From contig OX457042.1 of NCBI GenBank assembly GCA_949752735.1, positions 61,675,894-61,739,893 of the forward strand: a stretch of 64,000 nucleotides of DNA, given 5' to 3'. Position 1 is the first letter of the stretch, and each line of letters opens with the position of its first letter. The notes under the pieces were generated by a model that saw only the letters and a list, made by a program, of their open reading frames with translations, was not told the origin of the DNA and did not search any database. The position numbers and the translations under genes are program-made. Shown here piece after piece: positions 41,345 through 55,130 of this stretch. This DNA is from Lumbricus terrestris (taxonomy: Eukaryota; Annelida; Clitellata; Crassiclitellata; Lumbricidae).

Positions 41345-44300
41345 AAAAAAACTACAAAGTATGCCAAGACATATTGCACTGGCTCAGGCTGCCCCCTGGA
41401 GTTCAAAACGGACGGACAAGATGGAAAAATCAGCCAAATGATGTTAAATAAGCGGAGCCCTCCTCCTTAACTACCAGGCTTGGGACTGGCACGACAATAG
41501 GTCAGAATGGTGTAATGGCCTATTGCCGTGGCGGAGTTACTCTACGTCAGTCAAGTGTATGCTAAATTGGTGTTCTATCTGGTAATAATGGGTCTAAGGG
41601 ACCGCTTAAAGAAGAGAGTTGTTTACTCGTCGGCTGCCAAAGATGAAATGAAACCAGACACGCGGCCCGTAAATACGTTAATGCCCGGTCTAGGGATCAG
41701 GGTTCAGGTTTGGGTAGTCCATCCCTCTCTCCCCCCAAGGAAACAACGAGGCTCGGGCGGGATAGGTTAAAAAAACTACAAAGTATGCCAAGACATATTG
41801 CACTGGCTCAGGCTGCCCCCTGGAGTTCAAAACGGACGGACAAGATGGAAAAATCAGCCAAATGATGTTAAATAAGCGGAGCCCTCCTCCTTAACTACCA
41901 GGCTTGGGACTGGCACGACAATAGGTCAGAATGGTGTAATGGCCTATTGCCGTGGCGGAGTTACTCTACGTCAGTCAAGTGTATGCTAAATTGGTGTTCT
42001 ATCTGGTAATAATGGGTCTAAGGGACCGCTTAAAGAAGAGAGTTGTTTACTCGTCGGCTGCCAAAGATGAAATGAAACCAGACACGCGGCCCGTAAATAC
42101 GTTAATGCCCGGTCTAGGGATCAGGGTTCAGGTTTGGGTAGTCCATCCCTCTCTCCCCCCAAGGAAACAACGAGGCTCGGGCGGGATAGGTTAAAAAAAC
42201 TACAAAGTATGCCAAGACATATTGCACTGGCTCAGGCTGCCCCCTGGAGTTCAAAACGGACGGACAAGATGGAAAAATCAGCCAAATGATGTTAAATAAG
42301 CGGAGCCCTCCTCCTTAACTACCAGGCTTGGGACTGGCACGACAATAGGTCAGAATGGTGTAATGGCCTATTGCCGTGGCGGAGTTACTCTACGTCAGTC
42401 AAGTGTATGCTAAATTGGTGTTCTATCTGGTAATAATGGGTCTAAGGGACCGCTTAAAGAAGAGAGTTGTTTACTCGTCGGCTGCCAAAGATGAAATGAA
42501 ACCAGACACGCGGCCCGTAAATACGTTAATGCCCGGTCTAGGGATCAGGGTTCAGGTTTGGGTAGTCCATCCCTCTCTCCCCCCAAGGAAACAACGAGGC
42601 TCGGGCGGGATAGGTTAAAAAAACTACAAAGTATGCCAAGACATATTGCACTGGCTCAGGCTGCCCCCTGGAGTTCAAAACGGACGGACAAGATGGAAAA
42701 ATCAGCCAAATGATGTTAAATAAGCGGAGCCCTCCTCCTTAACTACCAGGCTTGGGACTGGCACGACAATAGGTCAGAATGGTGTAATGGCCTATTGCCG
42801 TGGCGGAGTTACTCTACGTCAGTCAAGTGTATGCTAAATTGGTGTTCTATCTGGTAATAATGGGTCTAAGGGACCGCTTAAAGAAGAGAGTTGTTTACTC
42901 GTCGGCTGCCAAAGATGAAATGAAACCAGACACGCGGCCCGTAAATACGTTAATGCCCGGTCTAGGGATCAGGGTTCAGGTTTGGGTAGTCCATCCCTCT
43001 CTCCCCCCAAGGAAACAACGAGGCTCGGGCGGGATAGGTTAAAAAAACTACAAAGTATGCCAAGACATATTGCACTGGCTCAGGCTGCCCCCTGGAGTTC
43101 AAAACGGACGGACAAGATGGAAAAATCAGCCAAATGATGTTAAATAAGCGGAGCCCTCCTCCTTAACTACCAGGCTTGGGACTGGCACGACAATAGGTCA
43201 GAATGGTGTAATGGCCTATTGCCGTGGCGGAGTTACTCTACGTCAGTCAAGTGTATGCTAAATTGGTGTTCTATCTGGTAATAATGGGTCTAAGGGACCG
43301 CTTAAAGAAGAGAGTTGTTTACTCGTCGGCTGCCAAAGATGAAATGAAACCAGACACGCGGCCCGTAAATACGTTAATGCCCGGTCTAGGGATCAGGGTT
43401 CAGGTTTGGGTAGTCCATCCCTCTCTCCCCCCAAGGAAACAACGAGGCTCGGGCGGGATAGGTTAAAAAAACTACAAAGTATGCCAAGACATATTGCACT
43501 GGCTCAGGCTGCCCCCTGGAGTTCAAAACGGACGGACAAGATGGAAAAATCAGCCAAATGATGTTAAATAAGCGGAGCCCTCCTCCTTAACTACCAGGCT
43601 TGGGACTGGCACGACAATAGGTCAGAATGGTGTAATGGCCTATTGCCGTGGCGGAGTTACTCTACGTCAGTCAAGTGTATGCTAAATTGGTGTTCTATCT
43701 GGTAATAATGGGTCTAAGGGACCGCTTAAAGAAGAGAGTTGTTTACTCGTCGGCTGCCAAAGATGAAATGAAACCAGACACGCGGCCCGTAAATACGTTA
43801 ATGCCCGGTCTAGGGATCAGGGTTCAGGTTTGGGTAGTCCATCCCTCTCTCCCCCCAAGGAAACAACGAGGCTCGGGCGGGATAGGTTAAAAAAACTACA
43901 AAGTATGCCAAGACATATTGCACTGGCTCAGGCTGCCCCCTGGAGTTCAAAACGGACGGACAAGATGGAAAAATCAGCCAAATGATGTTAAATAAGCGGA
44001 GCCCTCCTCCTTAACTACCAGGCTTGGGACTGGCACGACAATAGGTCAGAATGGTGTAATGGCCTATTGCCGTGGCGGAGTTACTCTACGTCAGTCAAGT
44101 GTATGCTAAATTGGTGTTCTATCTGGTAATAATGGGTCTAAGGGACCGCTTAAAGAAGAGAGTTGTTTACTCGTCGGCTGCCAAAGATGAAATGAAACCA
44201 GACACGCGGCCCGTAAATACGTTAATGCCCGGTCTAGGGATCAGGGTTCAGGTTTGGGTAGTCCATCCCTCTCTCCCCCCAAGGAAACAACGAGGCTCGG

Positions 44301-47300
44301 GCGGGATAGGTTAAAAAAACTACAAAGTATGCCAAGACATATTGCACTGGCTCAGGCTGCCCCCTGGAGTTCAAAACGGACGGACAAGATGGAAAAATCA
44401 GCCAAATGATGTTAAATAAGCGGAGCCCTCCTCCTTAACTACCAGGCTTGGGACTGGCACGACAATAGGTCAGAATGGTGTAATGGCCTATTGCCGTGGC
44501 GGAGTTACTCTACGTCAGTCAAGTGTATGCTAAATTGGTGTTCTATCTGGTAATAATGGGTCTAAGGGACCGCTTAAAGAAGAGAGTTGTTTACTCGTCG
44601 GCTGCCAAAGATGAAATGAAACCAGACACGCGGCCCGTAAATACGTTAATGCCCGGTCTAGGGATCAGGGTTCAGGTTTGGGTAGTCCATCCCTCTCTCC
44701 CCCCAAGGAAACAACGAGGCTCGGGCGGGATAGGTTAAAAAAACTACAAAGTATGCCAAGACATATTGCACTGGCTCAGGCTGCCCCCTGGAGTTCAAAA
44801 CGGACGGACAAGATGGAAAAATCAGCCAAATGATGTTAAATAAGCGGAGCCCTCCTCCTTAACTACCAGGCTTGGGACTGGCACGACAATAGGTCAGAAT
44901 GGTGTAATGGCCTATTGCCGTGGCGGAGTTACTCTACGTCAGTCAAGTGTATGCTAAATTGGTGTTCTATCTGGTAATAATGGGTCTAAGGGACCGCTTA
45001 AAGAAGAGAGTTGTTTACTCGTCGGCTGCCAAAGATGAAATGAAACCAGACACGCGGCCCGTAAATACGTTAATGCCCGGTCTAGGGATCAGGGTTCAGG
45101 TTTGGGTAGTCCATCCCTCTCTCCCCCCAAGGAAACAACGAGGCTCGGGCGGGATAGGTTAAAAAAACTACAAAGTATGCCAAGACATATTGCACTGGCT
45201 CAGGCTGCCCCCTGGAGTTCAAAACGGACGGACAAGATGGAAAAATCAGCCAAATGATGTTAAATAAGCGGAGCCCTCCTCCTTAACTACCAGGCTTGGG
45301 ACTGGCACGACAATAGGTCAGAATGGTGTAATGGCCTATTGCCGTGGCGGAGTTACTCTACGTCAGTCAAGTGTATGCTAAATTGGTGTTCTATCTGGTA
45401 ATAATGGGTCTAAGGGACCGCTTAAAGAAGAGAGTTGTTTACTCGTCGGCTGCCAAAGATGAAATGAAACCAGACACGCGGCCCGTAAATACGTTAATGC
45501 CCGGTCTAGGGATCAGGGTTCAGGTTTGGGTAGTCCATCCCTCTCTCCCCCCAAGGAAACAACGAGGCTCGGGCGGGATAGGTTAAAAAAACTACAAAGT
45601 ATGCCAAGACATATTGCACTGGCTCAGGCTGCCCCCTGGAGTTCAAAACGGACGGACAAGATGGAAAAATCAGCCAAATGATGTTAAATAAGCGGAGCCC
45701 TCCTCCTTAACTACCAGGCTTGGGACTGGCACGACAATAGGTCAGAATGGTGTAATGGCCTATTGCCGTGGCGGAGTTACTCTACGTCAGTCAAGTGTAT
45801 GCTAAATTGGTGTTCTATCTGGTAATAATGGGTCTAAGGGACCGCTTAAAGAAGAGAGTTGTTTACTCGTCGGCTGCCAAAGATGAAATGAAACCAGACA
45901 CGCGGCCCGTAAATACGTTAATGCCCGGTCTAGGGATCAGGGTTCAGGTTTGGGTAGTCCATCCCTCTCTCCCCCCAAGGAAACAACGAGGCTCGGGCGG
46001 GATAGGTTAAAAAAACTACAAAGTATGCCAAGACATATTGCACTGGCTCAGGCTGCCCCCTGGAGTTCAAAACGGACGGACAAGATGGAAAAATCAGCCA
46101 AATGATGTTAAATAAGCGGAGCCCTCCTCCTTAACTACCAGGCTTGGGACTGGCACGACAATAGGTCAGAATGGTGTAATGGCCTATTGCCGTGGCGGAG
46201 TTACTCTACGTCAGTCAAGTGTATGCTAAATTGGTGTTCTATCTGGTAATAATGGGTCTAAGGGACCGCTTAAAGAAGAGAGTTGTTTACTCGTCGGCTG
46301 CCAAAGATGAAATGAAACCAGACACGCGGCCCGTAAATACGTTAATGCCCGGTCTAGGGATCAGGGTTCAGGTTTGGGTAGTCCATCCCTCTCTCCCCCC
46401 AAGGAAACAACGAGGCTCGGGCGGGATAGGTTAAAAAAACTACAAAGTATGCCAAGACATATTGCACTGGCTCAGGCTGCCCCCTGGAGTTCAAAACGGA
46501 CGGACAAGATGGAAAAATCAGCCAAATGATGTTAAATAAGCGGAGCCCTCCTCCTTAACTACCAGGCTTGGGACTGGCACGACAATAGGTCAGAATGGTG
46601 TAATGGCCTATTGCCGTGGCGGAGTTACTCTACGTCAGTCAAGTGTATGCTAAATTGGTGTTCTATCTGGTAATAATGGGTCTAAGGGACCGCTTAAAGA
46701 AGAGAGTTGTTTACTCGTCGGCTGCCAAAGATGAAATGAAACCAGACACGCGGCCCGTAAATACGTTAATGCCCGGTCTAGGGATCAGGGTTCAGGTTTG
46801 GGTAGTCCATCCCTCTCTCCCCCCAAGGAAACAACGAGGCTCGGGCGGGATAGGTTAAAAAAACTACAAAGTATGCCAAGACATATTGCACTGGCTCAGG
46901 CTGCCCCCTGGAGTTCAAAACGGACGGACAAGATGGAAAAATCAGCCAAATGATGTTAAATAAGCGGAGCCCTCCTCCTTAACTACCAGGCTTGGGACTG
47001 GCACGACAATAGGTCAGAATGGTGTAATGGCCTATTGCCGTGGCGGAGTTACTCTACGTCAGTCAAGTGTATGCTAAATTGGTGTTCTATCTGGTAATAA
47101 TGGGTCTAAGGGACCGCTTAAAGAAGAGAGTTGTTTACTCGTCGGCTGCCAAAGATGAAATGAAACCAGACACGCGGCCCGTAAATACGTTAATGCCCGG
47201 TCTAGGGATCAGGGTTCAGGTTTGGGTAGTCCATCCCTCTCTCCCCCCAAGGAAACAACGAGGCTCGGGCGGGATAGGTTAAAAAAACTACAAAGTATGC

Positions 47301-50300
47301 CAAGACATATTGCACTGGCTCAGGCTGCCCCCTGGAGTTCAAAACGGACGGACAAGATGGAAAAATCAGCCAAATGATGTTAAATAAGCGGAGCCCTCCT
47401 CCTTAACTACCAGGCTTGGGACTGGCACGACAATAGGTCAGAATGGTGTAATGGCCTATTGCCGTGGCGGAGTTACTCTACGTCAGTCAAGTGTATGCTA
47501 AATTGGTGTTCTATCTGGTAATAATGGGTCTAAGGGACCGCTTAAAGAAGAGAGTTGTTTACTCGTCGGCTGCCAAAGATGAAATGAAACCAGACACGCG
47601 GCCCGTAAATACGTTAATGCCCGGTCTAGGGATCAGGGTTCAGGTTTGGGTAGTCCATCCCTCTCTCCCCCCAAGGAAACAACGAGGCTCGGGCGGGATA
47701 GGTTAAAAAAACTACAAAGTATGCCAAGACATATTGCACTGGCTCAGGCTGCCCCCTGGAGTTCAAAACGGACGGACAAGATGGAAAAATCAGCCAAATG
47801 ATGTTAAATAAGCGGAGCCCTCCTCCTTAACTACCAGGCTTGGGACTGGCACGACAATAGGTCAGAATGGTGTAATGGCCTATTGCCGTGGCGGAGTTAC
47901 TCTACGTCAGTCAAGTGTATGCTAAATTGGTGTTCTATCTGGTAATAATGGGTCTAAGGGACCGCTTAAAGAAGAGAGTTGTTTACTCGTCGGCTGCCAA
48001 AGATGAAATGAAACCAGACACGCGGCCCGTAAATACGTTAATGCCCGGTCTAGGGATCAGGGTTCAGGTTTGGGTAGTCCATCCCTCTCTCCCCCCAAGG
48101 AAACAACGAGGCTCGGGCGGGATAGGTTAAAAAAACTACAAAGTATGCCAAGACATATTGCACTGGCTCAGGCTGCCCCCTGGAGTTCAAAACGGACGGA
48201 CAAGATGGAAAAATCAGCCAAATGATGTTAAATAAGCGGAGCCCTCCTCCTTAACTACCAGGCTTGGGACTGGCACGACAATAGGTCAGAATGGTGTAAT
48301 GGCCTATTGCCGTGGCGGAGTTACTCTACGTCAGTCAAGTGTATGCTAAATTGGTGTTCTATCTGGTAATAATGGGTCTAAGGGACCGCTTAAAGAAGAG
48401 AGTTGTTTACTCGTCGGCTGCCAAAGATGAAATGAAACCAGACACGCGGCCCGTAAATACGTTAATGCCCGGTCTAGGGATCAGGGTTCAGGTTTGGGTA
48501 GTCCATCCCTCTCTCCCCCCAAGGAAACAACGAGGCTCGGGCGGGATAGGTTAAAAAAACTACAAAGTATGCCAAGACATATTGCACTGGCTCAGGCTGC
48601 CCCCTGGAGTTCAAAACGGACGGACAAGATGGAAAAATCAGCCAAATGATGTTAAATAAGCGGAGCCCTCCTCCTTAACTACCAGGCTTGGGACTGGCAC
48701 GACAATAGGTCAGAATGGTGTAATGGCCTATTGCCGTGGCGGAGTTACTCTACGTCAGTCAAGTGTATGCTAAATTGGTGTTCTATCTGGTAATAATGGG
48801 TCTAAGGGACCGCTTAAAGAAGAGAGTTGTTTACTCGTCGGCTGCCAAAGATGAAATGAAACCAGACACGCGGCCCGTAAATACGTTAATGCCCGGTCTA
48901 GGGATCAGGGTTCAGGTTTGGGTAGTCCATCCCTCTCTCCCCCCAAGGAAACAACGAGGCTCGGGCGGGATAGGTTAAAAAAACTACAAAGTATGCCAAG
49001 ACATATTGCACTGGCTCAGGCTGCCCCCTGGAGTTCAAAACGGACGGACAAGATGGAAAAATCAGCCAAATGATGTTAAATAAGCGGAGCCCTCCTCCTT
49101 AACTACCAGGCTTGGGACTGGCACGACAATAGGTCAGAATGGTGTAATGGCCTATTGCCGTGGCGGAGTTACTCTACGTCAGTCAAGTGTATGCTAAATT
49201 GGTGTTCTATCTGGTAATAATGGGTCTAAGGGACCGCTTAAAGAAGAGAGTTGTTTACTCGTCGGCTGCCAAAGATGAAATGAAACCAGACACGCGGCCC
49301 GTAAATACGTTAATGCCCGGTCTAGGGATCAGGGTTCAGGTTTGGGTAGTCCATCCCTCTCTCCCCCCAAGGAAACAACGAGGCTCGGGCGGGATAGGTT
49401 AAAAAAACTACAAAGTATGCCAAGACATATTGCACTGGCTCAGGCTGCCCCCTGGAGTTCAAAACGGACGGACAAGATGGAAAAATCAGCCAAATGATGT
49501 TAAATAAGCGGAGCCCTCCTCCTTAACTACCAGGCTTGGGACTGGCACGACAATAGGTCAGAATGGTGTAATGGCCTATTGCCGTGGCGGAGTTACTCTA
49601 CGTCAGTCAAGTGTATGCTAAATTGGTGTTCTATCTGGTAATAATGGGTCTAAGGGACCGCTTAAAGAAGAGAGTTGTTTACTCGTCGGCTGCCAAAGAT
49701 GAAATGAAACCAGACACGCGGCCCGTAAATACGTTAATGCCCGGTCTAGGGATCAGGGTTCAGGTTTGGGTAGTCCATCCCTCTCTCCCCCCAAGGAAAC
49801 AACGAGGCTCGGGCGGGATAGGTTAAAAAAACTACAAAGTATGCCAAGACATATTGCACTGGCTCAGGCTGCCCCCTGGAGTTCAAAACGGACGGACAAG
49901 ATGGAAAAATCAGCCAAATGATGTTAAATAAGCGGAGCCCTCCTCCTTAACTACCAGGCTTGGGACTGGCACGACAATAGGTCAGAATGGTGTAATGGCC
50001 TATTGCCGTGGCGGAGTTACTCTACGTCAGTCAAGTGTATGCTAAATTGGTGTTCTATCTGGTAATAATGGGTCTAAGGGACCGCTTAAAGAAGAGAGTT
50101 GTTTACTCGTCGGCTGCCAAAGATGAAATGAAACCAGACACGCGGCCCGTAAATACGTTAATGCCCGGTCTAGGGATCAGGGTTCAGGTTTGGGTAGTCC
50201 ATCCCTCTCTCCCCCCAAGGAAACAACGAGGCTCGGGCGGGATAGGTTAAAAAAACTACAAAGTATGCCAAGACATATTGCACTGGCTCAGGCTGCCCCC

Positions 50301-53300
50301 TGGAGTTCAAAACGGACGGACAAGATGGAAAAATCAGCCAAATGATGTTAAATAAGCGGAGCCCTCCTCCTTAACTACCAGGCTTGGGACTGGCACGACA
50401 ATAGGTCAGAATGGTGTAATGGCCTATTGCCGTGGCGGAGTTACTCTACGTCAGTCAAGTGTATGCTAAATTGGTGTTCTATCTGGTAATAATGGGTCTA
50501 AGGGACCGCTTAAAGAAGAGAGTTGTTTACTCGTCGGCTGCCAAAGATGAAATGAAACCAGACACGCGGCCCGTAAATACGTTAATGCCCGGTCTAGGGA
50601 TCAGGGTTCAGGTTTGGGTAGTCCATCCCTCTCTCCCCCCAAGGAAACAACGAGGCTCGGGCGGGATAGGTTAAAAAAACTACAAAGTATGCCAAGACAT
50701 ATTGCACTGGCTCAGGCTGCCCCCTGGAGTTCAAAACGGACGGACAAGATGGAAAAATCAGCCAAATGATGTTAAATAAGCGGAGCCCTCCTCCTTAACT
50801 ACCAGGCTTGGGACTGGCACGACAATAGGTCAGAATGGTGTAATGGCCTATTGCCGTGGCGGAGTTACTCTACGTCAGTCAAGTGTATGCTAAATTGGTG
50901 TTCTATCTGGTAATAATGGGTCTAAGGGACCGCTTAAAGAAGAGAGTTGTTTACTCGTCGGCTGCCAAAGATGAAATGAAACCAGACACGCGGCCCGTAA
51001 ATACGTTAATGCCCGGTCTAGGGATCAGGGTTCAGGTTTGGGTAGTCCATCCCTCTCTCCCCCCAAGGAAACAACGAGGCTCGGGCGGGATAGGTTAAAA
51101 AAACTACAAAGTATGCCAAGACATATTGCACTGGCTCAGGCTGCCCCCTGGAGTTCAAAACGGACGGACAAGATGGAAAAATCAGCCAAATGATGTTAAA
51201 TAAGCGGAGCCCTCCTCCTTAACTACCAGGCTTGGGACTGGCACGACAATAGGTCAGAATGGTGTAATGGCCTATTGCCGTGGCGGAGTTACTCTACGTC
51301 AGTCAAGTGTATGCTAAATTGGTGTTCTATCTGGTAATAATGGGTCTAAGGGACCGCTTAAAGAAGAGAGTTGTTTACTCGTCGGCTGCCAAAGATGAAA
51401 TGAAACCAGACACGCGGCCCGTAAATACGTTAATGCCCGGTCTAGGGATCAGGGTTCAGGTTTGGGTAGTCCATCCCTCTCTCCCCCCAAGGAAACAACG
51501 AGGCTCGGGCGGGATAGGTTAAAAAAACTACAAAGTATGCCAAGACATATTGCACTGGCTCAGGCTGCCCCCTGGAGTTCAAAACGGACGGACAAGATGG
51601 AAAAATCAGCCAAATGATGTTAAATAAGCGGAGCCCTCCTCCTTAACTACCAGGCTTGGGACTGGCACGACAATAGGTCAGAATGGTGTAATGGCCTATT
51701 GCCGTGGCGGAGTTACTCTACGTCAGTCAAGTGTATGCTAAATTGGTGTTCTATCTGGTAATAATGGGTCTAAGGGACCGCTTAAAGAAGAGAGTTGTTT
51801 ACTCGTCGGCTGCCAAAGATGAAATGAAACCAGACACGCGGCCCGTAAATACGTTAATGCCCGGTCTAGGGATCAGGGTTCAGGTTTGGGTAGTCCATCC
51901 CTCTCTCCCCCCAAGGAAACAACGAGGCTCGGGCGGGATAGGTTAAAAAAACTACAAAGTATGCCAAGACATATTGCACTGGCTCAGGCTGCCCCCTGGA
52001 GTTCAAAACGGACGGACAAGATGGAAAAATCAGCCAAATGATGTTAAATAAGCGGAGCCCTCCTCCTTAACTACCAGGCTTGGGACTGGCACGACAATAG
52101 GTCAGAATGGTGTAATGGCCTATTGCCGTGGCGGAGTTACTCTACGTCAGTCAAGTGTATGCTAAATTGGTGTTCTATCTGGTAATAATGGGTCTAAGGG
52201 ACCGCTTAAAGAAGAGAGTTGTTTACTCGTCGGCTGCCAAAGATGAAATGAAACCAGACACGCGGCCCGTAAATACGTTAATGCCCGGTCTAGGGATCAG
52301 GGTTCAGGTTTGGGTAGTCCATCCCTCTCTCCCCCCAAGGAAACAACGAGGCTCGGGCGGGATAGGTTAAAAAAACTACAAAGTATGCCAAGACATATTG
52401 CACTGGCTCAGGCTGCCCCCTGGAGTTCAAAACGGACGGACAAGATGGAAAAATCAGCCAAATGATGTTAAATAAGCGGAGCCCTCCTCCTTAACTACCA
52501 GGCTTGGGACTGGCACGACAATAGGTCAGAATGGTGTAATGGCCTATTGCCGTGGCGGAGTTACTCTACGTCAGTCAAGTGTATGCTAAATTGGTGTTCT
52601 ATCTGGTAATAATGGGTCTAAGGGACCGCTTAAAGAAGAGAGTTGTTTACTCGTCGGCTGCCAAAGATGAAATGAAACCAGACACGCGGCCCGTAAATAC
52701 GTTAATGCCCGGTCTAGGGATCAGGGTTCAGGTTTGGGTAGTCCATCCCTCTCTCCCCCCAAGGAAACAACGAGGCTCGGGCGGGATAGGTTAAAAAAAC
52801 TACAAAGTATGCCAAGACATATTGCACTGGCTCAGGCTGCCCCCTGGAGTTCAAAACGGACGGACAAGATGGAAAAATCAGCCAAATGATGTTAAATAAG
52901 CGGAGCCCTCCTCCTTAACTACCAGGCTTGGGACTGGCACGACAATAGGTCAGAATGGTGTAATGGCCTATTGCCGTGGCGGAGTTACTCTACGTCAGTC
53001 AAGTGTATGCTAAATTGGTGTTCTATCTGGTAATAATGGGTCTAAGGGACCGCTTAAAGAAGAGAGTTGTTTACTCGTCGGCTGCCAAAGATGAAATGAA
53101 ACCAGACACGCGGCCCGTAAATACGTTAATGCCCGGTCTAGGGATCAGGGTTCAGGTTTGGGTAGTCCATCCCTCTCTCCCCCCAAGGAAACAACGAGGC
53201 TCGGGCGGGATAGGTTAAAAAAACTACAAAGTATGCCAAGACATATTGCACTGGCTCAGGCTGCCCCCTGGAGTTCAAAACGGACGGACAAGATGGAAAA

Positions 53301-54848
53301 ATCAGCCAAATGATGTTAAATAAGCGGAGCCCTCCTCCTTAACTACCAGGCTTGGGACTGGCACGACAATAGGTCAGAATGGTGTAATGGCCTATTGCCG
53401 TGGCGGAGTTACTCTACGTCAGTCAAGTGTATGCTAAATTGGTGTTCTATCTGGTAATAATGGGTCTAAGGGACCGCTTAAAGAAGAGAGTTGTTTACTC
53501 GTCGGCTGCCAAAGATGAAATGAAACCAGACACGCGGCCCGTAAATACGTTAATGCCCGGTCTAGGGATCAGGGTTCAGGTTTGGGTAGTCCATCCCTCT
53601 CTCCCCCCAAGGAAACAACGAGGCTCGGGCGGGATAGGTTAAAAAAACTACAAAGTATGCCAAGACATATTGCACTGGCTCAGGCTGCCCCCTGGAGTTC
53701 AAAACGGACGGACAAGATGGAAAAATCAGCCAAATGATGTTAAATAAGCGGAGCCCTCCTCCTTAACTACCAGGCTTGGGACTGGCACGACAATAGGTCA
53801 GAATGGTGTAATGGCCTATTGCCGTGGCGGAGTTACTCTACGTCAGTCAAGTGTATGCTAAATTGGTGTTCTATCTGGTAATAATGGGTCTAAGGGACCG
53901 CTTAAAGAAGAGAGTTGTTTACTCGTCGGCTGCCAAAGATGAAATGAAACCAGACACGCGGCCCGTAAATACGTTAATGCCCGGTCTAGGGATCAGGGTT
54001 CAGGTTTGGGTAGTCCATCCCTCTCTCCCCCCAAGGAAACAACGAGGCTCGGGCGGGATAGGTTAAAAAAACTACAAAGTATGCCAAGACATATTGCACT
54101 GGCTCAGGCTGCCCCCTGGAGTTCAAAACGGACGGACAAGATGGAAAAATCAGCCAAATGATGTTAAATAAGCGGAGCCCTCCTCCTTAACTACCAGGCT
54201 TGGGACTGGCACGACAATAGGTCAGAATGGTGTAATGGCCTATTGCCGTGGCGGAGTTACTCTACGTCAGTCAAGTGTATGCTAAATTGGTGTTCTATCT
54301 GGTAATAATGGGTCTAAGGGACCGCTTAAAGAAGAGAGTTGTTTACTCGTCGGCTGCCAAAGATGAAATGAAACCAGACACGCGGCCCGTAAATACGTTA
54401 ATGCCCGGTCTAGGGATCAGGGTTCAGGTTTGGGTAGTCCATCCCTCTCTCCCCCCAAGGAAACAACGAGGCTCGGGCGGGATAGGTTAAAAAAACTACA
54501 AAGTATGCCAAGACATATTGCACTGGCTCAGGCTGCCCCCTGGAGTTCAAAACGGACGGACAAGATGGAAAAATCAGCCAAATGATGTTAAATAAGCGGA
54601 GCCCTCCTCCTTAACTACCAGGCTTGGGACTGGCACGACAATAGGTCAGAATGGTGTAATGGCCTATTGCCGTGGCGGAGTTACTCTACGTCAGTCAAGT
54701 GTATGCTAAATTGGTGTTCTATCTGGTAATAATGGGTCTAAGGGACCGCTTAAAGAAGAGAGTTGTTTACTCGTCGGCTGCCAAAGATGAAATGAAACCA
54801 GACACGCGGCCCGTAAATACGTTAATGCCCGGTCTAGGGATCAGGGTT
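41341..54848 (-). repeat. D telomeric satellite, 424-bp unit, 31 complete copies and one truncated copy
   Basis: Units start at 41341 and every 424 bp to 54485; the last stops at 54848 (ATCAGGGTT) inside a new telomeric tract. All copies appear identical by eye, and the 80-codon + frame in each translates identically. Junction: AGGCTCGGGCGGGATAGG then TTAAAAAAACTAC. 3' box GCACTGGCTCA at 41376-41386. The short + strand frame is opposite to the ribozyme sense, has no recognisable domain and is not called a gene. Confidence 0.96.
41455..41542 (-). ncRNA. Twister ribozyme in D unit (32 copies at +424), canonical form
   Basis: Minus strand, in order: P1 5' GAG; L1 UAA with the expected cleavage between U (41539) and A (41538); P2 5' CUCC; GCC; P3 ACGGCAAUAGG pairing with CCUAUUGUCGU over 11 pairs including one G-U; P4 CCAG/CUGG closing L4 UCCCAAGC; UAGUUAA; P2 3' GGAG; L1 GAGGG; P1 3' CUC (41455-41457). 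The CCC of L4 can pair with the GGG of L1 as in the family pseudoknot. The layout and conserved words match the Oryza sativa-type twister fold (from memory). Predicted activity: site-specific self-cleavage of the minus-strand transcript into 424-nt monomers. Confidence 0.92.
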
Positions 54849-55130
54849 AGGGTTAGGGTTAGGGTTAGGGTTAGGGTTAGGGTTAGGGTTAGGGTTAGGG
54901 TTAGGGTTAGGGTTAGGGTTAGGGTTAGGGTTAGGGTTAGGGTTAGGGTTAGGGTTAGGGTTAGGGTTAGGGTTAGGGTTAGGGTTAGGGTTAGGGTTAG
55001 GGTTAGGGTTAGGGTTAGGGTTAGGGTTTGGGGTTAGGGTTAGGGTTAGGGTTAGGGTTAGGGTTAGGGTTAGGGTTAGGGTTAGGGTTAGGGTTAGGGT
55101 TAGGGTTAGGGTTAGGGTTAGGAATTAGGG
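54843..55130 (+). repeat. Telomeric repeat tract (TTAGGG)n, tract 6
   Basis: About 47 units with a variant TTTGGGG near 55027 and a degenerate end (GGAATTAGGGG, 55121-55131). It caps the last D unit, where AGGGTT of the satellite doubles as the first telomeric repeat. Confidence 0.96.

Noticed and set aside
41528..54490. 80-codon + strand ORF in each D unit and the 112-codon ORF in E units
   Set aside because: D and E frames differ in extent, the E frame crosses the unit boundary, no known domain is present, and part is antisense to the ribozyme.
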